Source of the DNA: Lactobacillaceae bacterium UBA5807
GTDB lineage: Bacteria; Bacillota; Bacilli; Lactobacillales; Lactobacillaceae
Length of the DNA stretch: 37,456 nt
Direction: 5' to 3'
NCBI GenBank assembly: GCA_002418005.1
Contig: DIDF01000041.1
Coordinates: 1 to 37,456 of the forward strand
Shown: piece after piece, positions 25,991 through 32,808 of the stretch
Position numbering within the stretch: the first letter of the stretch is position 1
Layout: the number at the start of each line of letters is the position of its first letter
Notes under the pieces: generated by a model
What the model was told of the DNA's origin: nothing
What the model saw: the letters and a program-made list of their open reading frames with translations, nothing else
Database searches by the model: none
Program-made: the position numbers and the translations under genes

Positions 25991-26034
25991 CGAGTACAAT
26001 GACGGAAATGGCAAATCCGAAGGGAGAGATTTAA

Positions 26035-27222
26035 ATGACAAAAACCGTTTTTTCTAACTTTAACTTATTTGATGGCACTGGTGATTCTAATGATAAAAAC
26101 GCTTGGTTTGCGGTTGATGATGAAACTGGCAAGCTCCTTGATCGCGGTACCGGCACTGCTCCTAATGGTGACAGTAACGTTGATTTAAAAAGTAAGTACG
26201 TTATGCCCGGTTTATTCAATGTTCACTGTCATATCATGAGCCATCCGGATACTGCTGATGGTGGGGCTAATGAATCGGAAACCGAAGCTGCTGTTTTCAG
26301 TGTCCAAAGTTTGCGAACCCTGTTAAAATCTGGAGTCACCTTTGTGCGTGAATGTGGCACGACTTACGATTTGGATATTAAGTTAAAAAAGATGATGGAT
26401 AAGGGAACATTAAAGCACGTTCCGAGTCTTCTCCCTTCAGGGATGGCATTTTCAATGACGGGTGGTCACGGTGACGGGTATCATTTCTCGTATATCGTTG
26501 ATTCTCCTGATGAGATGAGAAAAGCTGTTAGAACCGGACTCAAAAAAGGCGCCAAAGTTATTAAAATGATGGCCACTGGTGGCGTTATGACTCCCAATGA
26601 CTTCATGGATGATCCTCAATTATCAACTGAAGAAATGAGGGCTGGGGTTGTCGAAGCTCACCATAAAGGTTTAAAAGCAGCCGCCCACGCCGAAGGGAAT
26701 CCAGGGATTCAAAATGCTTTGGATGCAGGAATGGATTCTATCGAACACGGCTTCTATGTTAATGAGCAGGAAGCCGAGCAGATGGTTAAGCAGCATACTT
26801 ATTTAACCCCGACATTGATTGCTGAACTGGCAATTCCTAAGTATGGTAAGAAGTTTTTGCCGGACTGGGAAATTAAGAAAGCCGAGGATGCTTTGGACGA
26901 CACGTATCGAAACTTCAAAATGGCTTATCAAAAGGGTGTTAAGTTTACCTTGGGAACAGACGCCGGCACTCCTTTCAATGGTTTTGACGCAACACCGACT
27001 GAATTGGAATTGATGACTAAAATTGGAATGAGTCCTGCTGAAGTTTACCGTTGTTCTTCAATAAATTCGGCTGATCTTTGTGGTGTTTCAGATCAAAGAG
27101 GAACCTTGGAAGTCGGTAAATATGCTGATTTCTTAGTTTTGGATAAAGACCCCTTAGCTGACGTAAGGAATGTTTCACAAAAAGATAAACAAGTTTATTT
27201 GAATGGGAAAAGAGAATTTTAG
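26035..27222 (+). CDS. Metal-dependent amidohydrolase (imidazolonepropionase/prolidase-like)
   Basis: A 395-residue amidohydrolase-superfamily protein. The metal motif H-x-H is in NVHCHIM near residue 64, a lysine-bearing strand VIKMMATGGVMT lies near 182, further histidines are in AAHAEG and IEHGFYV, and the catalytic Asp is in LGTDAGTPF near 306. The C-terminal strand GKYADFLVLDKDPL is typical of the superfamily. Relatives include Xaa-Pro dipeptidase-like and imidazolonepropionase-like enzymes; the substrate is not evident. It lies 44 bp after oppA with no terminator, so it probably shares the Ile T-box and may act on imported peptides (inference). AAGGGAG precedes the ATG. Confidence 0.85.
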   Translation: MTKTVFSNFNLFDGTGDSNDKNAWFAVDDETGKLLDRGTGTAPNGDSNVDLKSKYVMPGLFNVHCHIMSHPDTADGGANESETEAAVFSVQSLRTLLKSGVTFVRECGTTYDLDIKLKKMMDKGTLKHVPSLLPSGMAFSMTGGHGDGYHFSYIVDSPDEMRKAVRTGLKKGAKVIKMMATGGVMTPNDFMDDPQLSTEEMRAGVVEAHHKGLKAAAHAEGNPGIQNALDAGMDSIEHGFYVNEQEAEQMVKQHTYLTPTLIAELAIPKYGKKFLPDWEIKKAEDALDDTYRNFKMAYQKGVKFTLGTDAGTPFNGFDATPTELELMTKIGMSPAEVYRCSSINSADLCGVSDQRGTLEVGKYADFLVLDKDPLADVRNVSQKDKQVYLNGKREF

Positions 27223-27290
27223 CAGTAACTACAAAAAGTGATTTTATATTGCTGGAATGCGAAACTGAGCCAAATCCCTAGAGCTAAACA

Positions 27291-27330
27291 AAAAAATGCA
27301 GTTAACCATATATGGTTAACTGCATTTTTT
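27291..27330. terminator. Perfect 40-bp palindromic bidirectional terminator
   Basis: Positions 27291-27310 are the exact reverse complement of 27311-27330 (AAAAAATGCAGTTAACCATA and its partner). It lies between the convergent amidohydrolase and hsp20 genes. Confidence 0.88.
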
Positions 27331-27371
27331 AAATTAGCTTACAAGAGCAAAGCAACTCAATTCTCGCTCTG

Positions 27372-27806
27372 CTACTCAATATCAATAGTATTATCATCGT
27401 TGCCTTCAACAGCTGAAAGCTTAGGCAATACAATGTTCAAAACGCCGTTATCAAGTTTAGCGCTGATGGAATCTTTATCGATATTTGGAAGTGAATAACT
27501 TCTTGACATCATGCCGCTGGTTCTTTCTTGGGCGATAACCTTGCCGCCTTCATCTTTTTGTTGAGATGAAGCTTGTTTATTAACGCTGATTGAAAGAATG
27601 CCATCTTGATATCCCAAACGAATATCTTTTTTATCAATTCCTGGAACATCAACTTTTACTTGATAATCTTTATCATTTTCAGTAATGTCAGTCTTCAAGC
27701 TTTTTGCTGATAAAAGACTGCTGCCATCATCTGTGTTAAAGAAACGGTTTGCTAAACCATCCAAAAATGGATCCATATTAAAACGATTCATTAATTCATT
27801 TGCCAT
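27372..27806 (-). CDS. hsp20: Small heat shock protein, Hsp20/alpha-crystallin family
   Basis: A 144-residue ATP-independent chaperone. A short N-terminal region (MNRFNMDPFLDGL) is followed by an alpha-crystallin domain from about residue 38 (TDITENDKDYQVKVDVPGIDKKDI) to about 132, containing the conserved GVLNIVLPK (G-x-L motif) near 120. A short C-terminal tail ends in DNTIDIE, with an I-x-I-like element for oligomer contacts. AAGGAGA precedes the ATG. The upstream region has a CtsR-like direct repeat (27859-27875) and a perfect CIRCE (27920-27946), so heat-shock control is likely. Confidence 0.93.
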   Translation of the reverse strand: MANELMNRFNMDPFLDGLANRFFNTDDGSSLLSAKSLKTDITENDKDYQVKVDVPGIDKKDIRLGYQDGILSISVNKQASSQQKDEGGKVIAQERTSGMMSRSYSLPNIDKDSISAKLDNGVLNIVLPKLSAVEGNDDNTIDIE

Positions 27807-27858
27807 AATATCAATCTCCTTAAATTTTAAATGATTAGCGGAAAGATCAAATCTTTTA

Positions 27859-27875
27859 TATGACCTTTCCTGACC
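27859..27875 (-). promoter_or_regulatory. Candidate CtsR operator upstream of hsp20
   Basis: On the minus strand GGTCAGGAAAGGTCATA has two GGTCA repeats 10 bases apart. This is the spacing of the CtsR consensus GGTCAAA-NAN-GGTCAAA, with the trailing A residues partly changed. A TACAAT-like -10 lies just upstream on the same strand. Confidence 0.6.
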
Positions 27876-27919
27876 TTTCGATTATTATTGTAGTACGCTA
27901 AAAATAAAAATGCTAGTAT

Positions 27920-27946
27920 TTAGCACTCTTTATTTAAGAGTGCTAA
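27920..27946. promoter_or_regulatory. Perfect CIRCE element (HrcA operator)
   Basis: TTAGCACTC (27920-27928), nine bases, GAGTGCTAA (27938-27946) is an exact match to the CIRCE consensus. It sits directly after a TAGTAT -10-like box (27914-27919) reading toward the nitroreductase, and about 115 bases before the hsp20 start on the other side. Its position relative to the promoters favours control of the nitroreductase, with possible effects on hsp20. Confidence 0.92.
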
Positions 27947-28026
27947 TTTTAGATAACTTGCAAATGCATTGGCCCAAGTATAAACTCGATGAAATAAGGG
28001 AATTATTGAAGTTTCGGAGGGTAAAA

Positions 28027-28776
28027 ATGGACAACGATACTTTAAATTTAATGATGAATCATCGCAGTATTCGTTACTATAAGGATGAGAAATTAACACA
28101 GGAACAAATTGATACGTTGGTTTTGGCTGCTCAGCATGCGTCAAACAGCACCTTTTCGCAGCAAAGTTCAATTATCAGCGTTACTGACCAGGAAACGAAA
28201 GACCAAATTGCCAAAATTACTCACGGACCTTGGATGAAAAGCAGCGGTCATTATTTTGTGATGTTGGTTGACCAGTTTCGCAATCTGCAGATCTCCAAAG
28301 GCAGTGGTAAAGACGATAAAATTTTACGAACGACTGATAAGTTTTTGGCTGGCGTGTTTGACGCGGCAATTGCCACTGAGAACATTGTTTTAGCAGCTGA
28401 AAGCATGGGCCTTGGAGCCACAGTCATGGGCAGTGTTTTAAACAATTCAAAAAAAATGATTGAGATGCTTAAGTTGCCGGAATTAACATTTCCGGTTTTA
28501 GGCATTTCAATTGGCTATCCAAAAAACAATCCGCAACGAAAACCAAGACTACCAGAAAACCTGGTTCATTTTGAGAATGGTTATCAACTACCAAAAGGGT
28601 TCCATAAAGAAATTAGTGATTACGATAAAAAAGTTGCTGCTTATTATAATGGAAGAAGTTTGAATTCTCGGGATGATACCTTTACCAACCATATTGTTTC
28701 GGTTCTTGAAACGAACATTAACCAGCGGGCTGATTTAATGACCAATATCAAGGCCCAGGGATTCTTAATGGATTAG
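28027..28776 (+). CDS. NfsA-like NAD(P)H-flavin nitroreductase
   Basis: A 249-residue FMN-dependent nitroreductase of the NfsA/FRP group. It has the N-terminal MNHRSIRYYKDEKL motif (Arg-Ser-Ile-Arg contacts FMN phosphate), SQQSSIISV near residue 44, AAESMGLGATVMGSV near 122 and GISIGYPKNNPQ near 158. Such enzymes reduce nitro compounds, quinones or flavins. The start is the ATG at 28027, 7 bases after GGAGGG; an in-frame ATG at 27910 lies upstream of the CIRCE operator and is unlikely. The perfect CIRCE between promoter and gene suggests HrcA repression, which is unusual for this family (inference). Confidence 0.87.
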   Translation: MDNDTLNLMMNHRSIRYYKDEKLTQEQIDTLVLAAQHASNSTFSQQSSIISVTDQETKDQIAKITHGPWMKSSGHYFVMLVDQFRNLQISKGSGKDDKILRTTDKFLAGVFDAAIATENIVLAAESMGLGATVMGSVLNNSKKMIEMLKLPELTFPVLGISIGYPKNNPQRKPRLPENLVHFENGYQLPKGFHKEISDYDKKVAAYYNGRSLNSRDDTFTNHIVSVLETNINQRADLMTNIKAQGFLMD

Positions 28777-28814
28777 ATTTAATTGTCTTTTTGAAAATTA
28801 AAATTAAATTAGAG

Positions 28815-28843
28815 TTGACGAAATAAAATTAGTATGTTTTAAT
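28815..28843 (+). promoter_or_regulatory. Promoter of the MFS-gene attenuator
   Basis: TTGACG (28815-28820), a 17-base spacer and TTTAAT (28838-28843). The boxes and spacing are identical to those of the promoter at 32519-32547. Confidence 0.72.
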
Positions 28844-28876
28844 AATGTCAATCGCAAAAAGAAAGGGTTTAGAATT

Positions 28877-28936
28877 ATGATGAAATTAAGTCAAAAGATT
28901 AACGGACTTTATTGGAACTATGCATATTTTAAGTAG
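28877..28936 (+). CDS. Aromatic-rich leader peptide 1 (19 aa)
   Basis: A 19-codon frame, MMKLSQKINGLYWNYAYFK, ending in TAG at 28934-28936. Seven of the last eight residues before the stop include Tyr three times, Trp once and Phe once. A GAAAGGG ribosome site lies about 9 bases before the ATG. The stop codon abuts the first arm of a chain of alternative hairpins that ends in a terminator, so the peptide is best read as the sensor of a ribosome-mediated attenuator for the MFS gene. It shares the ending YAYFK with the leader at 32579-32638. Confidence 0.85.
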   Translation: MMKLSQKINGLYWNYAYFK

Positions 28937-29100
28937 CGCTCGCAAAGGATGCGAGCGCAAGCGCGTTCGCGTCTACTACTTGGTGCAGAGTTCCGTTTCA
29001 TCATGCCAGTTAGACGCAACAATCTAACTGGAAATGCTAAGTTCTTTAACGAAGAATAATATTAGCCAGTTAGATTGAATTTAATCTAACTGGCTTTTTT
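28934..29100 (+). promoter_or_regulatory. Ribosome-mediated attenuator 1, multi-segment, with terminator
   Basis: Exclusive pairings seen: 1:2 = 28936-28943 with 28951-28958 (8 bp); 2:3 = 28951-28958 with 28963-28970 (8 bp, one GU); 3:4 = 28965-28975 with 29011-29020 (GTT and GCGTCTA with TAGACGCAAC, one bulged C); 4:5 = 29006-29014 with 29023-29031 (9 bp); 5:6 = 29021-29031 with 29066-29076 (11 bp, antiterminator); 6:7 = 29064-29076 with 29083-29095 (13 bp perfect, followed by T residues, terminator). A ribosome at the stop codon would mask segment 1 and favour 2:3, 4:5 and the terminator. A ribosome stalled at the earlier Tyr codons leaves segment 1 free and favours 1:2, 3:4 and 5:6, giving read-through. 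Pairings are read from sequence; the mechanism is inference. Confidence 0.82.
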
Positions 29101-29121
29101 CTATTCAAGGGAGATATATTT

Positions 29122-30384
29122 ATGAGTGATTCGAGTGTTAGTGATTCAAATATTATGAGAAAATCTGATCGACGAAAGTTATCTTTGAGCCTTTACCTCA
29201 ACTACTTTGTCCACGGAATTGGTTTGATTATTTTAGCCCAAAACATGCAAGCATTAGGTCACTTTTGGAATGTTCCAATTGCTACGGTTTCATACGTTAT
29301 TTCCGGAATCGGCATTGGGAAATTAATTGCTTACCTATTATTTGGCTACCTGTCAGATCGTTTTGGCCGCAAGATGCTGGTATACAGCGGTGTTCTGTCC
29401 TACATGATTTTCTTTATTGGCATTCCATTTACTCATAACATTGCTTTGTCCTATGTTCTTGCTATTATTGCCGGAATTGCCAACTCAGCTCTGGATTCTG
29501 GAACGTACCCAACATTTGTTGAAATGGGCGGCAACAACAGCGCTTCCAATGTCTTCATCAAAGCATTCATGTCTCTTGGTGAGTTCATCTTGCCCTTAGT
29601 TGTTGCCATGATTGAAGTTCGTCATCTGTGGTTCGGAATTTCATTTGTCGCTCCGGTTGCAGTTTTGTTGATCAATTTAGTTATTCTTCACAGTGTTTCC
29701 TTCCCTGACAGAAAGAAAGCTGATGCTCAGCTTGAAGTTAAGACCGAAGAAATTTCCCAAATTAGAAAAGGTATCTCAACCGTTGCTTTAGCTTTGTACG
29801 GCTACACCACAATGGCCATCATGATCTTATTCACCCAGTGGATTACGATGTTTGCTCAAAAGGACCTTGGCTTTGGTTTAATTACTGCTCATGCTTTGCT
29901 TTCTCTTTACAGTATTGGTTCAATTAGCGGTGTTATTATTACTTTCATTTTATTGAAATTAAACGTGCCAGAAAACACATTATTGATTGTTTCTAACTTG
30001 ATTTCTTTGGTAGCAATCTTTGTCATTACCATTGCCACAACTCCACTTGTTTCAATGACTGCCGCCTTTGTCTTTGGCTTCACTGCCGCTGGCGGGGTTC
30101 TCCAAGTTGCCTTGAACTTATTGCTCAAATTATTCCCAGAGCACAAGGGCTTTGTTACCGGCGTTTACATGACATTTGGTAGTATTGCCACTTTCACCAT
30201 TCCGTTAATTACGGGTTTATTATCTAAAACTAGTATTCACGCAATCATGAACTTTGATGTCATGATTGGCGTGGTTGGAACTGTCTTGGTAATTGCTTCA
30301 GCAATGGCTATGAACACTAATGGTGCTTTAATTCACATTAGTGGGCGTCTACTGCATATTAATACCAATACAACTAATGAATAA
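29122..30384 (+). CDS. MFS transporter under aromatic-leader attenuation
   Basis: A 420-residue major facilitator with about twelve membrane helices and a central cytoplasmic loop near residues 195-220. The loop 2-3 signature GYLSDRFGRK is near residue 77. The N-terminal tail is Ser/Asp-rich. Substrate residues are not recognisable by eye. The upstream Tyr/Trp/Phe leader attenuator, homologous to that of the aro operon, together with aroD next door, suggests transport of an aromatic amino acid or of a pathway intermediate such as shikimate or quinate (inference). AAGGGAG precedes the ATG, and a strong terminator follows at 30396. Confidence 0.85.
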   Translation: MSDSSVSDSNIMRKSDRRKLSLSLYLNYFVHGIGLIILAQNMQALGHFWNVPIATVSYVISGIGIGKLIAYLLFGYLSDRFGRKMLVYSGVLSYMIFFIGIPFTHNIALSYVLAIIAGIANSALDSGTYPTFVEMGGNNSASNVFIKAFMSLGEFILPLVVAMIEVRHLWFGISFVAPVAVLLINLVILHSVSFPDRKKADAQLEVKTEEISQIRKGISTVALALYGYTTMAIMILFTQWITMFAQKDLGFGLITAHALLSLYSIGSISGVIITFILLKLNVPENTLLIVSNLISLVAIFVITIATTPLVSMTAAFVFGFTAAGGVLQVALNLLLKLFPEHKGFVTGVYMTFGSIATFTIPLITGLLSKTSIHAIMNFDVMIGVVGTVLVIASAMAMNTNGALIHISGRLLHINTNTTNE

Positions 30385-30395
30385 CGAATATTTAA

Positions 30396-30438
30396 AAAAG
30401 CTTTCTTAGAGTAGTTAAACTATTCTGAGAAAGCTTTT
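30396..30438 (+). terminator. Terminator after the MFS gene
   Basis: AAAAGCTTTCT (30396-30406) pairs with AGAAAGCTTTT (30428-30438). The stem extends inward (TAGAGTAG with CTATTCTG, including GU pairs) around a small loop. Confidence 0.82.
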
Positions 30439-30524
30439 GTCTGGTTTGTCAGTTAAAAATGAATAAAATCAAGCTCTGAAGATCTGGGTAGGTTTTGCCA
30501 GTTTCTCAACTATTACATTACTAA

Positions 30525-30558
30525 AATAAATGCCAGCTATTAAAAGCTGGCATTTATT
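30525..30558 (-). terminator. Terminator after aroD
   Basis: AATAAATGCCAGCT (30525-30538) and AGCTGGCATTTATT (30545-30558) form a perfect 14-bp stem with a 6-base loop. On the minus strand it follows the aroD stop and runs into TTTTAG. Confidence 0.8.
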
Positions 30559-30568
30559 GTGGTTTTGA

Positions 30569-31366
30569 CTACTCTGCATATAGATATTTTTGGTTTTCAA
30601 CTGAAGTAACTGAGTATAAAGCCTGACGCAGATTCTGAATTGGTAGTTGACCCGGAGCTGAAGCCGGGCCGTTTTGACCAAATGACAAAACCGATCCGAT
30701 AACTGGCCCAGCAACTCTGGAAATTTTCCCAAGTTCACCCATGGCCATGGTGATAAGCGAAACCGACAGTTTGCTGCTAGCTTCTTCCGTGGCATCCATT
30801 AAGGTGATCACATCTCTTGGACTTTGAGGGATGGCTGCCACTTTGGCAAAATCGGCTCCAGCACTTTGCATTTTAGTTAATTCGGAAACGATAGTTGCTT
30901 TGTCCGGAGTCTTTTTAAAATCATGATAACTCAAAACAACTTTGATATTTCTGGCATGGGCAAGTTCAATTAGTTTTTGGACGCGGGTTTTCTCGCGGTG
31001 AATTTCAATATCAATGATGTCCGTCATTGAATTGGCAATTACGTTTCCCAAAATTTCAAAGTATGAATCATCGTCCAGTTTGGAAACCCCGCCTTCATGA
31101 ATTATCCTAAAGGTGGTCAATAGGGCAATGTTTCGCGAGGAATTATTGATGATTCGTTTAACGTTTTCGTAGGTGTTGCGATATTCTTGTTGATTGGCGA
31201 CGTTTTCCAAATAATCAATCCGCCATTCAATCACGTCTGGGACAACGTTAACGGCCTGCTGGACTTGGTCGGCGATTGCCAAGTTGCTTGGGGCCGTGAT
31301 TGGGATGGCAATTCTAGTGATGCCTTTTTTAAATTCAATGTTTTTAACTTTAACTGTGATTTTAAT
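30569..31366 (-). CDS. aroD: 3-dehydroquinate dehydratase, type I, apparent ATT start
   Basis: A 265-residue class I dehydroquinase making 3-dehydroshikimate. Motifs: VIEWRIDYLE (catalytic-site Glu/Arg strand), IDIEIHRE, VVLSYHDFKKTP with the catalytic His, ADFAKVAAIPQS with the Schiff-base Lys, and a C-terminal SAPGQLPI loop. The first barrel strand (ITRIAIPITAPSN) lies upstream of the first usual start codon (TTG at 31282), which has no ribosome site. Reading upstream, the frame opens after TAA with ATT-AAA-ATC-ACA at 31366, 5 bases after GGAGGGG. An ATT start giving MKITVKVKNIEFKKG fits best. It lies 20 bp after the deacetylase gene and is probably cotranscribed with it. Confidence 0.88.
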   Translation of the reverse strand: MKITVKVKNIEFKKGITRIAIPITAPSNLAIADQVQQAVNVVPDVIEWRIDYLENVANQQEYRNTYENVKRIINNSSRNIALLTTFRIIHEGGVSKLDDDSYFEILGNVIANSMTDIIDIEIHREKTRVQKLIELAHARNIKVVLSYHDFKKTPDKATIVSELTKMQSAGADFAKVAAIPQSPRDVITLMDATEEASSKLSVSLITMAMGELGKISRVAGPVIGSVLSFGQNGPASAPGQLPIQNLRQALYSVTSVENQKYLYAE

Positions 31367-31386
31367 TTACTCCCCTCCAAATAAGG

Positions 31387-32391
31387 CTAGTCGTTTCTGA
31401 AGTCATTTCTGCCAAAGTATTGGTATCCGCAAAGCAGTGGCTTTTGAATCAGTTCCGGTAAAGTAACGAAGGTGTATCCCCGTTTCTTCAATGTTTTAAT
31501 AATCGTTGGCACTGCAGCAACCGAAGTTGGGTGAATGTCGTGCATTAAAATAATTGAACCATTATATGTGGTGTCTAGAACATGGTTAATTGTCTTTTGA
31601 GTATTCAAATATGCCCAATCACGGGAATCAACGGACCACATGACAGAAGGGCGGTCGTAAACTTTGCCGACTCTGGAATTGATTGAACCATAAGGCGGGC
31701 GAACGTATTCCGGCAAAGTCTTAGTTGCTTTATAAATGGCGGCATCGGTTCTGCTAATTTGGCTTTCAACTCCGGAATTGCTCAAAGTGGTCAACTGAGG
31801 ATGATTCCAGGAATGGTTGCCAATAACGTTGCCATCTTTAATTACTTGGCGGCTAACACTTGGCCATCTTGAGACACTTGATCCGACCTCAAAGAAAGTA
31901 GCATGCACGTGGTACTTTTGTAAGGTCTTTAAGAGTTTCGGCGTTAAAGTTGGGCTGGGACCATCATCGAACGTCAAAGCGACAACTTTTTTGGGACTCT
32001 TTGGTTTGCCATATTTAAACTTTTTTGGCAAATAGTGATTAGAAATTACGCCGGTTAATTTATTTAATGGAATAGCAACACTTTTGATTCCGTAGCTATT
32101 CTTGGATAAGTGCATTTTGAAATTTTGCGAATCAATGGCAAAGTTCTTGGCGGTTAAGTGGGTTGGTAGTGAAAGCTTCATCAAATTTTCCACCTGTTTG
32201 GTTGAAAGATTATGGGTTTCGGCAATCTGCTCTCTGGTTAACTGGCGAATGGTTCCTAAACTGTGGAGATTGTAATTGGTTATCTTGCCATAAGTTAATC
32301 GGCTGGCTGCGTTTGCATTTGATCCGGCTAAGGCAAAGCCCATTAGTAACAAACCGGCAGCGCTGACAAAAATCTTTGTTAGTTTTTTCAT
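31387..32391 (-). CDS. Secreted polysaccharide deacetylase (NodB/PgdA-like)
   Basis: A 334-residue exported protein. The start is the ATG at 32391 (GGGGGAA about 6 bases upstream) rather than an earlier in-frame start at 32430, because it places the signal peptide (about 1-28, ending SNANAA) at the N-terminus. The NodB domain (about 135-325) has all catalytic motifs: TFDDGPS, the zinc motif H-SWNH in GNHSWNHPQL, RPPYG, DSRDW and LMHDIH. It likely deacetylates GlcNAc of peptidoglycan, giving lysozyme resistance. There is no wall anchor motif. aroD follows on the same strand. Confidence 0.88.
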   Translation of the reverse strand: MKKLTKIFVSAAGLLLMGFALAGSNANAASRLTYGKITNYNLHSLGTIRQLTREQIAETHNLSTKQVENLMKLSLPTHLTAKNFAIDSQNFKMHLSKNSYGIKSVAIPLNKLTGVISNHYLPKKFKYGKPKSPKKVVALTFDDGPSPTLTPKLLKTLQKYHVHATFFEVGSSVSRWPSVSRQVIKDGNVIGNHSWNHPQLTTLSNSGVESQISRTDAAIYKATKTLPEYVRPPYGSINSRVGKVYDRPSVMWSVDSRDWAYLNTQKTINHVLDTTYNGSIILMHDIHPTSVAAVPTIIKTLKKRGYTFVTLPELIQKPLLCGYQYFGRNDFRND

Positions 32392-32430
32392 ATTGTATTC
32401 CCCCGAATATAAGTATGTTTTGGTACCCAC

Positions 32431-32459
32431 ATTGTACTTGGTTCAAGAAATAAGTTCAA
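32431..32459 (-). promoter_or_regulatory. Promoter of the deacetylase-aroD transcript
   Basis: On the minus strand, TTGAAC (32459-32454), a 17-base spacer and TACAAT (32436-32431), about 40 bases before the deacetylase ATG. Confidence 0.7.
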
Positions 32460-32518
32460 TTGCTCCAGTTTGCCAACCAGTGATTAAATATTAGAATTAT
32501 ATGAATATTTGATTAGGG

Positions 32519-32547
32519 TTGACGGATTTTATCTCATATGGTTTAAT
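32519..32547 (+). promoter_or_regulatory. Promoter of the aro operon attenuator
   Basis: TTGACG (32519-32524), a 17-base spacer and TTTAAT (32542-32547), the same boxes and spacing as at 28815-28843. Confidence 0.75.
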
Positions 32548-32578
32548 TAGTTTAATTTGAAAAAGAGGAATGAACCTT

Positions 32579-32638
32579 ATGACAAAGATTAATACTCAAT
32601 CAAACAGTTATTATTTTGGCTATGCTTACTTTAAGTGA
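32579..32638 (+). CDS. Aromatic-rich leader peptide 2 (19 aa)
   Basis: A 19-codon frame, MTKINTQSNSYYFGYAYFK, ending in TGA at 32636-32638. Tyr occurs four times and Phe twice within eight consecutive residues (11-18). An AGAGGA ribosome site lies about 10 bases before the ATG. It has the same length and the same YAYFK ending as the leader at 28877-28936. With the hairpins that follow, it should sense Tyr and Phe supply for the shikimate/tyrosine operon. Confidence 0.88.
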   Translation: MTKINTQSNSYYFGYAYFK

Positions 32639-32784
32639 TGTCCGCCACTGATGCGGACGGAATCGTTCGCGTCTTAGTAAGGCAAAGCCAATCTTTGTTG
32701 TTGCCTGCTAGACGCAAAGTCTAGTTGGCCGAAATCATTTCTTACGAAATCAAACCGACTAGATTATATCTAGGCGGTTTTTTA
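32636..32784 (+). promoter_or_regulatory. Ribosome-mediated attenuator 2, multi-segment, with terminator
   Basis: Pairings in the same order as attenuator 1: 1:2 = 32640-32645 with 32653-32658 (GTCCGC/GCGGAC); 2:3 = 32653-32658 with 32665-32670 (one GU); 3:4 = 32669-32674 (GCGTCT) with 32710-32715, extended by TT/AA across a bulged C; 4:5 = 32703-32713 with 32719-32729 (one mismatch, one GU); 5:6 = 32719-32728 with 32755-32764 (10 bp, two GU, antiterminator); 6:7 = 32752-32764 with 32768-32780 (12 of 13 positions paired), followed by T residues (terminator). Sequence differs from attenuator 1 in most arms, yet pairing is kept, which supports a conserved RNA switch. Confidence 0.85.
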
Positions 32785-32808
32785 TTTCTCAAGAAAAGGG
32801 GAAGGATT

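Noticed and set aside
27238..27498. Plus-strand frame of 86 codons overlapping the hsp20 3' end
   Set aside because: It crosses the palindromic terminator and is antisense to hsp20; it has no ribosome site.
27910..28026. N-terminal extension of the nitroreductase from an ATG at 27910
   Set aside because: It would be translated through the CIRCE operator, has no ribosome site, and the family N-terminus begins at 28027 after GGAGGG.
28934..29100. Reading the MFS leader as a fifth T-box
   Set aside because: There is no AGTA/specifier loop and no AAGGTGGT sequence. Instead there is a translated Tyr-rich frame and a chain of hairpins.
32725..32808. N-terminal extension of chorismate mutase
   Set aside because: It lies inside the attenuator stems and terminator; the real ribosome site precedes 32809.
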